A stretch of 41,258 bases of DNA, taken from Gammaproteobacteria bacterium (GTDB taxonomy: Bacteria > Pseudomonadota > Gammaproteobacteria > Pseudomonadales > Halieaceae). Below, piece after piece: positions 1 to 7,061 of the stretch. Every line of letters begins with the position of its first letter. The stretch's first letter is position 1. A model generated the notes under the pieces. The model was not told the origin of the DNA. It worked only from the letters and a program-made list of their open reading frames with translations, and made no database searches. A program made the position numbers and the translations under genes. The stretch lies in assembly GCA_024644535.1 (NCBI GenBank), contig JAHEKX010000004.1:1-41258 (forward strand), written 5' to 3'.

Positions 1-166
1 TGGTTGCCAAATTACCCGCTGTTAACAACACCAGTTGGCGATCTCCCGCGTGTTCAAAGCGATGCATTTTGCTATACGTGCTGACACGATCCGCACCCGC
101 GTTGGTTCGGGAATCGGAACAAAATACAAGCCCCTCTTGCAGAGCAATAGCTAAACAGTAAGTCAT
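1..166 (-). CDS. Anbu (proteasome-type) peptidase, 5' part only
   Basis: This is an incomplete gene that runs off the left edge; its first 55 codons, from the ATG at 166, are visible. The N-terminus begins Met-Thr-Tyr-Cys, so a threonine could become the N-terminal nucleophile. It continues with FCSDSRTNAGADRVSTYSKM and LLTAGNLAT, which are hallmarks of the Anbu family (COG3484, predicted proteasome-type protease, an HslV/20S beta-subunit relative). Anbu subunits form self-compartmentalising rings in the cytoplasm, and their substrates are poorly known. It is an ordinary housekeeping-type neighbour with no clear tie to the steroid genes. Only the N-terminal fifth or so is seen, so integrity of the gene cannot be judged. 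Confidence 0.85.
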   Translation of the reverse strand, partial: MTYCLAIALQEGLVFCSDSRTNAGADRVSTYSKMHRFEHAGDRQLVLLTAGNLAT

Positions 167-209
167 AAATTGAAGTGGTATTAACGACAGTAAACGAATC
201 AAGAATACT

Positions 210-250
210 GGGGCTCAGGGGAAATTACTACTCCCCGAGCCCCGCTTTTT
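210..250. terminator. GC-rich hairpin followed by a T-run on the plus strand
   Basis: Arms GGGGCTC and GGGGA (210-216 and 218-222, separated by a bulged A) pair with TCCCC and GAGCCCC (232-243) around a 9-base loop, and TTTTT follows at 246-250. On the plus strand this has the shape of an intrinsic terminator, but both neighbouring genes are on the minus strand, where the hairpin is followed by a T-poor sequence. It may still stop readthrough from the SnoaL-like gene at 284-697 into the Anbu gene. Confidence 0.45.
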
Positions 251-283
251 AATTTATTTGTAATGCGGTGATTAAGGACAATC

Positions 284-697
284 CTAACTAGGCTTCGCGC
301 CACCACACAAAATATCAGTAACAACCTCTGTATCCATATACTCTTTAAGCTCCGCGAGCTTGTTGTTGCGCCAACGGAATAAAAAGTGATACTCATTCGT
401 GTACAAGGCTCCGGAGATGTGCATCCCCTTTGAGGAGGCTTCGACCGCAACGCGATCTGCTTCAGCCGTCATGGAATGAATCGTGAACTTCAAGCCCTCT
501 GGAAATGCCGCGAGAATACCACCAGCGAACACACGTGTTTCTTCCTTACCTCGCTTACCCGAAATGAGCGTATTGCCCATGGTTTGAACGTAACCGTCAT
601 CGGCATAACTATCTGCAATCGCGTCAGCATCCGCTTTATCCATTAACGCAAAAAAGGCGCGCGTAAGCTGCTTGTTTATTAGTTCTTGTTCGGACAT
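284..697 (-). CDS. NTF2/SnoaL-like fold protein (1)
   Basis: A 137-residue protein of the nuclear transport factor 2 / SnoaL-like superfamily, the cone fold used by ketosteroid isomerase, limonene-epoxide hydrolase and many small dehydratases. Visible signs are the N-terminal helix FFALMDKADADAIADSYADD, the TIHSMTAEADRVAVE strand pair, and the C-terminal strand ELKEYMDTE typical of the family. I start it at the ATG at 697; the frame could open at a TTG at 703, but neither has a convincing ribosome binding site. It does not carry the Tyr/Asp/Asp set of true ketosteroid isomerase, so the reaction cannot be named. It lies downstream of the sulfotransferase-like gene on the same strand, with a gap of about 80 bases. 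Confidence 0.75.
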   Translation of the reverse strand: MSEQELINKQLTRAFFALMDKADADAIADSYADDGYVQTMGNTLISGKRGKEETRVFAGGILAAFPEGLKFTIHSMTAEADRVAVEASSKGMHISGALYTNEYHFLFRWRNNKLAELKEYMDTEVVTDILCGGAKPS

Positions 698-775
698 AAC
701 CAAGCCGTTTTTTTTATCGAGTGTTTTTCCAATGAAAGCGTCGCATTAATGCAAACACTGTGAGTCGCTGGATCC

Positions 776-1825
776 TTACACAGCATGTTCATCCAGAGCA
801 CGCAACCGACACATGATCTCGCCACAATATTCATCAGCCAAAGCTCCAAGCGCTGGATTCTCGGGGTTGTTCGCAAGTTGATCTGGATTGAGCAAAGCGG
901 CGGCGACATCGAGCCATGACTCGTCAACATTAAGACCGAAGAATTCAGCAACGTCTGTCAGCGCTTCTTTGGGTTTGGCCATAATTCGCTCAAAGCTCAC
1001 CGCTCGGTATTGCGCCTCTGTTAGCTTAGCAACCGCAGCGAGGCCTGCGAGCGACGTATCTCTGACGTTCTCTAAAAACGGCTCGAGTGGCACAGGATGG
1101 TGCATAACCGACGCCAATCGATCAGACATGGGTCTGCGGTTATTTAAATCAGTTTCATCTAAATCGCCCCAGCGAATACCGTTTTCAGTTTCCAGATCCA
1201 ACATCTCGAAGGTCATGACTCTAAAATGATTGTGCTGCTGCATCGAGAGCGCGACATCTAGAGGGTCTCGGTATAAATACAAAAACTGCGCTTCAGGGAA
1301 TAGCTCAAGTAAAGGGTCGACGCAGAAAATGGAGCCACCGCTGCGTTCAATCCAAACAGTTTTGCCCGCTTTCTCGCATAACCATTCAAAAATTATGCGG
1401 TATTGCTCGCTCAGTAGCTGGGTGGGCAACTGCTTCGCCAGAGCGATCAATTCGTGAAACACTGGCTCTGGGTCATAAAAGAGTTGCGCTAGGGGTATCA
1501 GTAGAATCTCTGGAAAAACGCCATCCTTGTATCCATCGGCGGTTTCGGGCAAGTGATCAGCGCCCCCCAAATACATAATCTCCGGGGTGCGCAAATGGTT
1601 CACAATCCGCTTGTATTCACCGGCACCGGCTTTGACACCGCAGTCTAGCAAGTCGGCGAAATCAGCGCCTGATATTTCTCGCTGACCTAAGCGATTCACA
1701 ATATCCATCGACACCATAAACTCTGATAAGACTGCGACGTCCGGATGTAGGTTCATCATTTTCGACAATATGGTCGAGCCACACCGGCCCGTTCCGACAA
1801 TAAATCGTGCTTTTTGATACGCCAT
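776..1825 (-). CDS. Sulfotransferase-family protein
   Basis: A 349-residue cytosolic protein of the PAPS-dependent sulfotransferase superfamily. Residues 8-22 (FIVGTGRCGSTILSK) form the 5'-phosphosulfate-binding P-loop-like motif. Around residue 180 the segment LYLYRDPLDVALSMQQH matches the 3'-phosphate-binding region of the same fold. The length is usual for the bacterial Sulfotransfer_3 type. The ATG at 1825 is preceded by AAGGA about 9 bases upstream. It diverges from a second SnoaL-like gene at 1948. Steroid sulfation is a tempting idea given the neighbourhood, but the acceptor cannot be read from sequence; many relatives in marine bacteria are uncharacterised. Confidence 0.8.
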   Translation of the reverse strand: MAYQKARFIVGTGRCGSTILSKMMNLHPDVAVLSEFMVSMDIVNRLGQREISGADFADLLDCGVKAGAGEYKRIVNHLRTPEIMYLGGADHLPETADGYKDGVFPEILLIPLAQLFYDPEPVFHELIALAKQLPTQLLSEQYRIIFEWLCEKAGKTVWIERSGGSIFCVDPLLELFPEAQFLYLYRDPLDVALSMQQHNHFRVMTFEMLDLETENGIRWGDLDETDLNNRRPMSDRLASVMHHPVPLEPFLENVRDTSLAGLAAVAKLTEAQYRAVSFERIMAKPKEALTDVAEFFGLNVDESWLDVAAALLNPDQLANNPENPALGALADEYCGEIMCRLRALDEHAV

Positions 1826-1947
1826 CGCATAGTCCTTATTGGCCTTGCCTATTGTTCACTATTTTTTTAGCCTGAGCGGTAATTCAAAACCTCCCGCATA
1901 TAAAAGCTAATCGCACATCGATGCGCACTCAAGGACCAAACAGACTA

Positions 1948-2388
1948 ATGGCAAATTCACTACCCGCTGAAGACACCCTCGCCATTCACGAACTGCTTGC
2001 ACGATATTGCCATGGCATGGACGCCGCGCGTGCCGATCTGGTTATTGATTTATTTATGGAAGATGCCGAAATGTATACACAAGTGGGCAACTCATCGGGC
2101 AAAACACAAATCAAAACGTGGATTGACGAGCGCTTGGCTCAGCGCGACCCAAAGTTCCAAGTGGGACACTTCTTGTTAAACCCTCTGGTGTCCGCCGAAT
2201 CAGAATCTGAGGCCAAGGTCCGAAGTATGCTGCTGTACACCAAGCAAAGCCTAGATTTCAGCTCTCCATGTGAGCTGGTCGCAACCGGCATTTACGAAGA
2301 TGTTGTGTTGAAAACAGCCGATGGCTGGAAGTTTAAGACGCGGCACTCAACTTTAAATGCGCACTTACATGACGTGTATTTCGTATAG
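1948..2388 (+). CDS. NTF2/SnoaL-like fold protein (2)
   Basis: A 146-residue SnoaL_4-type protein, reading from the ATG at 1948 (MANSLPAED). An upstream in-frame ATG at 1921 would add nine residues unlike the family start. It shows the dehydratase-style helix ARYCHGMD, with Tyr20 and Asp25 spaced five apart, and His74 in QVGHFLLNP. These are the positions at which scytalone dehydratase- and BaiE-like enzymes hold catalytic residues, so a lyase or isomerase role is possible. The C-terminal part (GIYEDVVLKTADGWKFKTRH) is the usual closing beta-sheet. It is a lone plus-strand gene, divergent from the sulfotransferase-like gene; its substrate is unknown. Confidence 0.75.
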   Translation: MANSLPAEDTLAIHELLARYCHGMDAARADLVIDLFMEDAEMYTQVGNSSGKTQIKTWIDERLAQRDPKFQVGHFLLNPLVSAESESEAKVRSMLLYTKQSLDFSSPCELVATGIYEDVVLKTADGWKFKTRHSTLNAHLHDVYFV

Positions 2389-2483
2389 ATTTCGCCTTTG
2401 CATTGCCAATCATGAATACGTTTACCCGGTTGTAAGTAGAGGCCAGCTGATCAGCTCTGAAGACGATACAGTATTCGCTCAAC

Positions 2484-2912
2484 TCAAGTTGAGGGCACCA
2501 AATCGTAGCCAAACCTCTGCATACAGGGAACCATAGCCTTATACTGCTTTTGTGCTAGTTCAGCATCGCGGCGGCGTCTCTCGGCTAAGGATGGCTCGCA
2601 CATTTCTGCAATGGCGTCGTCATCTAAAGACTTCAAGCCACCAAAACCGTCATCGACATAGGTCGCTCTGGCCTCAGGTGACAGCCGAATCGCTTGCTCG
2701 CATTCACGCCGCTGCGCGTTCTCCTCAAGAATAAACTCTGTGCGCACTTTAACCATGATCGGGGTTACTTGCTGCTGGCATTGGGCTAGGGCCGAGTCAA
2801 GATCGAGAGCAGGGCTCGATTTTACGATCCAAGCCGTCTGGAATTCGGGCGTCGAGGTGCAGCCGGCGAATAAAACGCTAACCAAGACCAGCAAAATCAA
2901 ATATTGGGGCAT
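2484..2912 (-). CDS. Small predicted lipoprotein, unknown function
   Basis: A 142-residue protein with a type II signal peptide: MPQYLILLVLVSVLFAGC, a hydrophobic segment ending in the lipobox LFAGC with Cys18 as the lipidation site. The mature part is hydrophilic, rich in Glu, Arg and Gln, with four further cysteines (QCQQQV, RECEQA, EMCEPS, VPCMQRF) that could form two disulfides in the periplasm. I do not recognise a named domain. It stands alone between a convergent SnoaL-like gene and the toxin-antitoxin pair. The lipoprotein call is firm; the function is unknown. Confidence 0.75.
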   Translation of the reverse strand: MPQYLILLVLVSVLFAGCTSTPEFQTAWIVKSSPALDLDSALAQCQQQVTPIMVKVRTEFILEENAQRRECEQAIRLSPEARATYVDDGFGGLKSLDDDAIAEMCEPSLAERRRRDAELAQKQYKAMVPCMQRFGYDLVPST

Positions 2913-3088
2913 TGTTACTAACCTCGCTTGGCGATACTAAACCGCATTATGATAAAGATCATGTATTAGTGCAGTGGCGCCTAAAAGATAATTCTCCTAG
3001 AAAAACAACCAACAACCTCCTCTTGGCAAGTTTCTAACGCAGTAATTTACGTTATAGCTTTAAATTACTGAATGCAAATCGGTTCGCT

Positions 3089-3373
3089 TTAGGTCCGTTT
3101 TCGGAGAGCCGAATAAATCTTACTCTTCTCGCGTTTTCCAACCGCAAGAACGCAAACAATTAACTCATCGTCTACTACCTCGCAGGCCAACCGATAACCC
3201 GCCGATCGAAGCTTGATTTTATACACTGAGTCGTAGCCACTGAGTTTATCGGCAGGCACTCTCGGCTCTACCAATCTTTCGGCGAGTTTCTTTTTAAATT
3301 GGGTACGAATTGGGGCGCCGAGTTTACTCCATTCTTTCAGGGCAATAGGAAGAAAGCGGAGCTTATAAGTCAT
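3089..3373 (-). CDS. RelE/StbE-family toxin
   Basis: A 94-residue RelE-superfamily protein, expected to be a ribosome-dependent mRNA endonuclease. The family signature is clear: FLPIALKEWSKL in helix 1, DKLSGYDSVYKIKLRSAGYR (core strands with the basic patch), and the end VLAVGKREKSKIYSALRKR. Its start overlaps the antitoxin's end by 11 bases, the usual arrangement for translationally coupled type II modules with the antitoxin gene first. It is complete and undamaged. Confidence 0.88.
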   Translation of the reverse strand: MTYKLRFLPIALKEWSKLGAPIRTQFKKKLAERLVEPRVPADKLSGYDSVYKIKLRSAGYRLACEVVDDELIVCVLAVGKREKSKIYSALRKRT

Positions 3374-3614
3374 CCAAAGACACTGCTACCGCCTTATCGA
3401 TATCCGCTCGACGCTCTTCTACCATCTTTGAAAGCTCGTAATCATCGATAATATCCATCAGAGCCTCATAGGTCTCTGCCGGGACCAAATAGGCTGCGGG
3501 CTTATTATGATTCAAAACAGCAATAGGGGAGCCACTGGCTTGCGTCAGCAAAGACGATGGGTTTTTCTTTAATTCAGAGATGCTTACCGAAAAATCAGCT
3601 AAAACCTGACGCAT
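3363..3614 (-). CDS. Phd/YefM (StbD-type) antitoxin
   Basis: An 83-residue antitoxin. The N-terminal half (VSISELKKNPSSLL, GSPIAVLNHNKPAAYLVPAE) is the Phd/YefM DNA-binding fold as found in StbD. The acidic C-terminal half (MDIIDDYELSKMVEERRADI) is the toxin-neutralising tail. It is the first gene of the pair, and a perfect palindrome lies 15 bases before its ATG, as expected for autoregulation. Together with the RelE/StbE protein it makes a complete module on the chromosome, next to a tRNA gene. Confidence 0.87.
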   Translation of the reverse strand: MRQVLADFSVSISELKKNPSSLLTQASGSPIAVLNHNKPAAYLVPAETYEALMDIIDDYELSKMVEERRADIDKAVAVSLDDL

Positions 3615-3629
3615 AAAAATCTCAATTTA

Positions 3630-3645
3630 GACCTAAATTTAGGTC
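3630..3645. promoter_or_regulatory. Palindromic operator of the toxin-antitoxin pair
   Basis: GACCTAAATTTAGGTC is a perfect 16-base palindrome 15 bases upstream of the antitoxin start. Extra half-site-like copies (AATTTAG at 3624-3630 and TTTTAGATC just beyond) flank it. The position suits binding by the Phd/YefM antitoxin or the toxin-antitoxin complex. Binding itself is inferred. Confidence 0.65.
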
Positions 3646-3783
3646 TTATTTTAGATCATAAATTTTGAGTCGGCTAGCAAAGATTATAAAAACGTGTCAG
3701 CCGAATCTAATGGTCAACTGATCATGCATAGATCTCTGGGTAAGATGTGCAACCCATGTGTCCGGTATGCACCGTATGCACCG

Positions 3784-3860
3784 TGGTCGGTGTGAGAGGA
3801 TTTGAACCTCCGACCCCTTGCTCCCGAAGCAAGTGCGCTACCAGGCTGCGCTACACACCG
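3784..3860 (-). tRNA. tRNA-Pro (anticodon CGG)
   Basis: A 77-base tRNA on the minus strand with encoded CCA (3784-3786). The acceptor stem CGGTGTG pairs with CACACCG, the D-arm reads GCGCAGCCTGGTAGCGC, and the anticodon stem CTTGC/GCAAG encloses the loop TTCGGGA. The T-arm is GTCGGAGGTTCAAATCC. The loop places CGG at positions 34-36, which decodes proline CCG, and the sequence is close to E. coli proK. No integrase or duplicated tRNA 3' end is visible beside it. Confidence 0.95.
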
Positions 3861-3945
3861 ATACCAAAATCATAGCAAAGCCCAATTTCAAGATCTATGC
3901 GTCATACGGCTTCACTAATCGATATGATCAAGTCCCGATAAAGAC

Positions 3946-3975
3946 AAAAAAGCCGAGTAAACACTCGGCTCTTTT
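3946..3975 (-). terminator. Intrinsic terminator of the long minus-strand operon
   Basis: AGCCGAGT (3951-3958) and ACTCGGCT (3963-3970) form a perfect 8-bp stem with a 4-base loop. Read on the minus strand it is followed by a T-run (A-run at 3946-3950 on the plus strand), just after the stop of the BaiE-like gene. CTTTTT on the other side would let it act in both directions. Confidence 0.8.
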
Positions 3976-3990
3976 TAAACTTACGTCACC

Positions 3991-4455
3991 TCATTTTTTG
4001 GGCTTCACGGGACGCGCCAATAGCTTAATGTCCGCTGAGCGCGGGTGAATTTCCTCCCATAGACGCTCATAATTAGTCGACTTAATCTTCCAATCGCCAT
4101 CCACTTTGACGTAGGTATCCTCGTAAATGGCCGAGCCCATCACCGTGGTGTTTTCTTCTAAATTAATAAAGATATCTTGCAGATACCACAACCCCGTTGC
4201 GTTGTCGCCATCCACGCTAATCTCGGGGTGATGCCCATTGTGCATACCGAACTTATCTTCGGTAAACGAGTAGGCATAAAACTTAAGCAGCTTATCGCGC
4301 CCCTGCACATCGATATCGTAGTGGCCGCCAATAAAGTGCGCAGTAGCGTCTTCAGTAAATACCGTTTTTAAACCCTCTTGATTACCCGTATCCAAAAAGC
4401 GAAAGTAGCGCGCTTTTAGCTGCTTAATCAGTTCGATAGCTTCTAGATCTAACAT
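3991..4455 (-). CDS. BaiE-like steroid 7alpha-dehydratase homologue (SnoaL/NTF2 fold)
   Basis: A 154-residue cone-fold protein that aligns well, from memory, with the bile-acid 7alpha-dehydratase BaiE of gut clostridia. ARYFRFLD matches KYFRCLD, MHNGHHPEI matches MHMGHTPEI, GLWYLQD matches GRWYLED, and NYERLWEE matches GYVRIYEE. All BaiE active-site residues have partners: Tyr30, Asp35, His83, Asp106 and Arg146 correspond to Tyr17, Asp22, His72, Asp94 and Arg131. BaiE removes the 7-hydroxyl as water from a 3-keto-Delta4 substrate; the aerobic counterpart is Hsh2 of sphingomonads. The ATG at 4455 has AAGGA 8 bases upstream and lies two bases after the kstD-like stop, so the two are very likely co-translated. 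It is the last gene before a terminator. The fold is certain; the exact reaction is inferred. Confidence 0.72.
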   Translation of the reverse strand: MLDLEAIELIKQLKARYFRFLDTGNQEGLKTVFTEDATAHFIGGHYDIDVQGRDKLLKFYAYSFTEDKFGMHNGHHPEISVDGDNATGLWYLQDIFINLEENTTVMGSAIYEDTYVKVDGDWKIKSTNYERLWEEIHPRSADIKLLARPVKPKK

Positions 4456-4457
4456 GC

Positions 4458-6167
4458 TTAATCCTTGTAGTTATTGATATGCTTAGCAGCTTGGTAAGCC
4501 ATGGTCATAGCAGGGCCCAAAGTCGCACCGGGGCCTGGATAGGTTGGCAGCAGCGCCGCAGAAGCATTGCCCACAGCGTATAAGCCTTCAATGACACCGC
4601 CCGTTTCTGCTTTCACTTGTGCATCAACGGTGGTGTCTAAGCCACCTAAGGTACCGAAATCACCCGCATCAATGCGCATTGCGTAGTAAGGTGCTTCATC
4701 AATGGTCGCTAAGCATGGATTGGGCTTAATCGCAGGGTCGGCGTAGTAGCGATCGTAGGCTGAATCTCCACGGCCAAATTCTTCGTCTTTGCCCGTTAAG
4801 GCGTACTGGTTCATTTTCTTGACGGTCTCTTCTAAACCTTCTGGGTCAATACCCAGTTTCTGGGCCAGCTCGCTAATGGTATTTGCCTTAGCAACTAGCC
4901 CCGTATCAAACCATTTTTTCGGAATGGTCCAGTCAGGCTTCATGGCAGACGTCATTAGGGGGCCTGCGATATAGGTACGACGGAAACGCGCATCAAAAAC
5001 GTGGTAGGCCGGGGCACAGGGGTTTTCGTCGGTATGCGCTTTAAACAACTCTTTCTGGAAGGCCATGTAGTTTTGTGATTCGTTAGCAAATCGTTTACCG
5101 GCTTTGTTCACCACGCAAGAACCAGGAAAAGACTTTTCCATAATGCTCAATCGAGGCTGGGGTTCGTCGGGCACACATACGGTCGTTGTCCACCAAGCAC
5201 CGTTCATTAAGCGGGTTTTGGCACCGACGTTCAGGCCGGACTGCAAGGCGTCACCCTGATTGGTCTCGGCCCCTGCGCTCCATTCTGTATTGGTGGGTGC
5301 AGGTAAGTACTGCTCACGCAAGGCTTGGTTTTTCTCGAAGCCGCCCGAGGCAAGAATCACACCTTTGCTGGCCTTCACACGAAGCGTCTTGCCGCTTTGC
5401 TCGATAACAGCGCCGACAACGCGGTTATCTTCAACGATTAATTCTTTAAACGCAGTATTCAGCTCAATCGGAATGTTGCGTTGTTTTGCCGCCAAGAATA
5501 AGCGCCCAACACCCGCAGACCCACAGCACAACCGACGTGAAATTTTGGTGCGCAAGCGCCACGGAATATCGGTAGCGTAATCCCACAACATTTTCATTAA
5601 CACTTTGATCCAGCCGGGCATCTGCACCATCAAAACCTGAGCTTCGACCTGCGTGAAATGGATTAAACCAAACATGCGCATCATGTGGTGGGTGTAGCGC
5701 AATTTTTTGTAGTCACTTCCCAACTCAGACGCCATAAACGGCGCGGGCTCGAGTGAACGATGCCCCTCTTTGGCACCTGGTAAATTGGTGTAGTAATCAG
5801 GGTAATGGTCAAGCGACTCGTAACGCACCGGTGTTCGGTCGTGCAAGAATCGCAGCATTTTAGGACCGTTTTCTAGGTAATTATCAATAAGCTCTGGCGG
5901 AACGTCCTCGCCTTCTAAAGTCTGCCGCAAGTACTCGCGCGCCTCTTCTAATGAATCCTGCGCACCCGCTTCTTGGGCATAGTGACTGCAAGGAATCCAA
6001 ATACCGCCACCCGAAGACGAGCTGGTACCGCCTACTTCATTGGCCTTTTCAATGACCAATACATCTTTGGTGCCCATTTCGTAGTTACAGACTGCGGCGG
6101 TTAGTCCACCGTTGCCTGTACCTACCACTAACAATTCAACTGATCGATCCCAAGTCTGCTCTGACAT
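4458..6167 (-). CDS. 3-Ketosteroid dehydrogenase-like flavoprotein (KstD/TesH family)
   Basis: A 569-residue FAD enzyme starting at the ATG at 6167, which follows AGGGAAGAG; a GTG at 6179 is the alternative. Residues 16-21 (GTGNGG) form the FAD dinucleotide-binding glycine motif, followed by VIEKANEVGGTSSSSGGG typical of KstD. The C-terminus YPGPGATLGPAMTMAY (Tyr543 to Gly547, spacing four) is the signature holding the catalytic Tyr and oxyanion Gly, equivalent to Tyr487/Gly491 of Rhodococcus KstD1. The length matches the about 573 residues of Comamonas TesH. Expected role: 1,2-dehydrogenation of 3-keto-4-ene steroids. A Delta4(5alpha)-dehydrogenase, or an enzyme for 4,6-diene-3-ketones in view of the adjacent dehydratase-like gene, is also possible. 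Confidence 0.75.
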   Translation of the reverse strand: MSEQTWDRSVELLVVGTGNGGLTAAVCNYEMGTKDVLVIEKANEVGGTSSSSGGGIWIPCSHYAQEAGAQDSLEEAREYLRQTLEGEDVPPELIDNYLENGPKMLRFLHDRTPVRYESLDHYPDYYTNLPGAKEGHRSLEPAPFMASELGSDYKKLRYTHHMMRMFGLIHFTQVEAQVLMVQMPGWIKVLMKMLWDYATDIPWRLRTKISRRLCCGSAGVGRLFLAAKQRNIPIELNTAFKELIVEDNRVVGAVIEQSGKTLRVKASKGVILASGGFEKNQALREQYLPAPTNTEWSAGAETNQGDALQSGLNVGAKTRLMNGAWWTTTVCVPDEPQPRLSIMEKSFPGSCVVNKAGKRFANESQNYMAFQKELFKAHTDENPCAPAYHVFDARFRRTYIAGPLMTSAMKPDWTIPKKWFDTGLVAKANTISELAQKLGIDPEGLEETVKKMNQYALTGKDEEFGRGDSAYDRYYADPAIKPNPCLATIDEAPYYAMRIDAGDFGTLGGLDTTVDAQVKAETGGVIEGLYAVGNASAALLPTYPGPGATLGPAMTMAYQAAKHINNYKD

Positions 6168-6258
6168 CTCTTCCCTCACTCAGCTGTTGCTTGCGCTTAA
6201 CGCGCTTTATATTGGTTATTTTAAAAGACGACTGTAGTCACCTTAGGTCGCTTTTTTA

Positions 6259-7047
6259 TTAGGGGTGCTGGCTCGATACCGACACAATTTCACCCGTCAT
6301 GTAACTTGAATAATCCGATGCTAAAAACATCATCACGTTGGCGACTTCCCATACCTCAGCAGCACGCCCAAACGCTTCTTTTTCTGCTAACTTTTCAAGC
6401 AACTCTGGCGGCGTGGTTTTCTTCAAAAATGCGTGCAACGCAATGCTGGGCGATACCGCATTAATTCGCACTCCAAACTCAGCAGCCTCCATCGCGGCGC
6501 ATCGTGTTAATGCCATAACTCCGGCTTTAGCGGCAGCGTAATGGCACTGCTCTTTCTGCGCACGCCAACCTAACACCGAGGCATTGTTTACAATAACGCC
6601 CGCGCCGCGGGTTTGCATAACGCGCATCATGGCGCGCGTCATGCGCATGGTGCCGGTCAGGGTAATGTCTAGCACCCTATCCCACTCTTCATCGGTCATG
6701 TCCACCAACAGTTTGGTGCCACCCAAACCGGCATTATTAATCAGCACATCCACCCCACCGGTGACCTCTTCGGCATGCTGGATTAAGGCTTGGACATCCG
6801 CTTCAACGGTGACATTGCAAAATTTGCCCGATACCTTACACTCGGCATTCATGGCCTGCAATGCCTCTACTGCTTGGGCCAAACGACCCTCGTGCACGTC
6901 GCTAATAACAAGGGCTCGCGCACCTTCTTCGACCGATTTTTGCGCAGCAGAAAAGCCAATGCCAGCACCGGCTGCCGCGGTAATTAACACGGCTTTACCG
7001 GCCAAAAGATTATGACCGGGAACGTAGTTTGGAATGGGTGTAGACAT
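6259..7047 (-). CDS. ipdF: IpdF-type SDR, HIP-degradation hydroxyacyl-CoA dehydrogenase
   Basis: A 262-residue short-chain dehydrogenase. It has the unusual cofactor loop TAAAGAGIG (23-31) instead of TGxxxGxG, NNAG at 104-107, and catalytic Ser157, Tyr170 and Lys174. The run NNASVLGWRAQ and the end DYSSYMTGEIVSVSSQ match, as I remember it, mycobacterial IpdF (Rv3559c), which oxidises the ring hydroxyl of HIP-derived CoA esters. Its place at the end of the FadE/FadA6/IpdAB run supports this. It starts at the ATG at 7047, 14 bases after the preceding acyl-CoA dehydrogenase gene. It is separated from the kstD-like gene by about 90 bases, so that gene may have a promoter of its own. Confidence 0.85.
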   Translation of the reverse strand: MSTPIPNYVPGHNLLAGKAVLITAAAGAGIGFSAAQKSVEEGARALVISDVHEGRLAQAVEALQAMNAECKVSGKFCNVTVEADVQALIQHAEEVTGGVDVLINNAGLGGTKLLVDMTDEEWDRVLDITLTGTMRMTRAMMRVMQTRGAGVIVNNASVLGWRAQKEQCHYAAAKAGVMALTRCAAMEAAEFGVRINAVSPSIALHAFLKKTTPPELLEKLAEKEAFGRAAEVWEVANVMMFLASDYSSYMTGEIVSVSSQHP

Positions 7048-7061
7048 AGGGTTATACCTTA

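Noticed and set aside
3089-3860. Genomic-island boundary at tRNA-Pro
   Set aside because: There is no integrase, transposase or repeated tRNA 3' end in the window; a toxin-antitoxin pair beside a tRNA is not enough.
6584-7015. 143-codon open frame antisense to ipdF
   Set aside because: It is the mirror of a well-supported SDR gene, has no ribosome binding site and no family-like sequence; low-complexity Ser/Thr/Ala-rich translation is typical of antisense frames.
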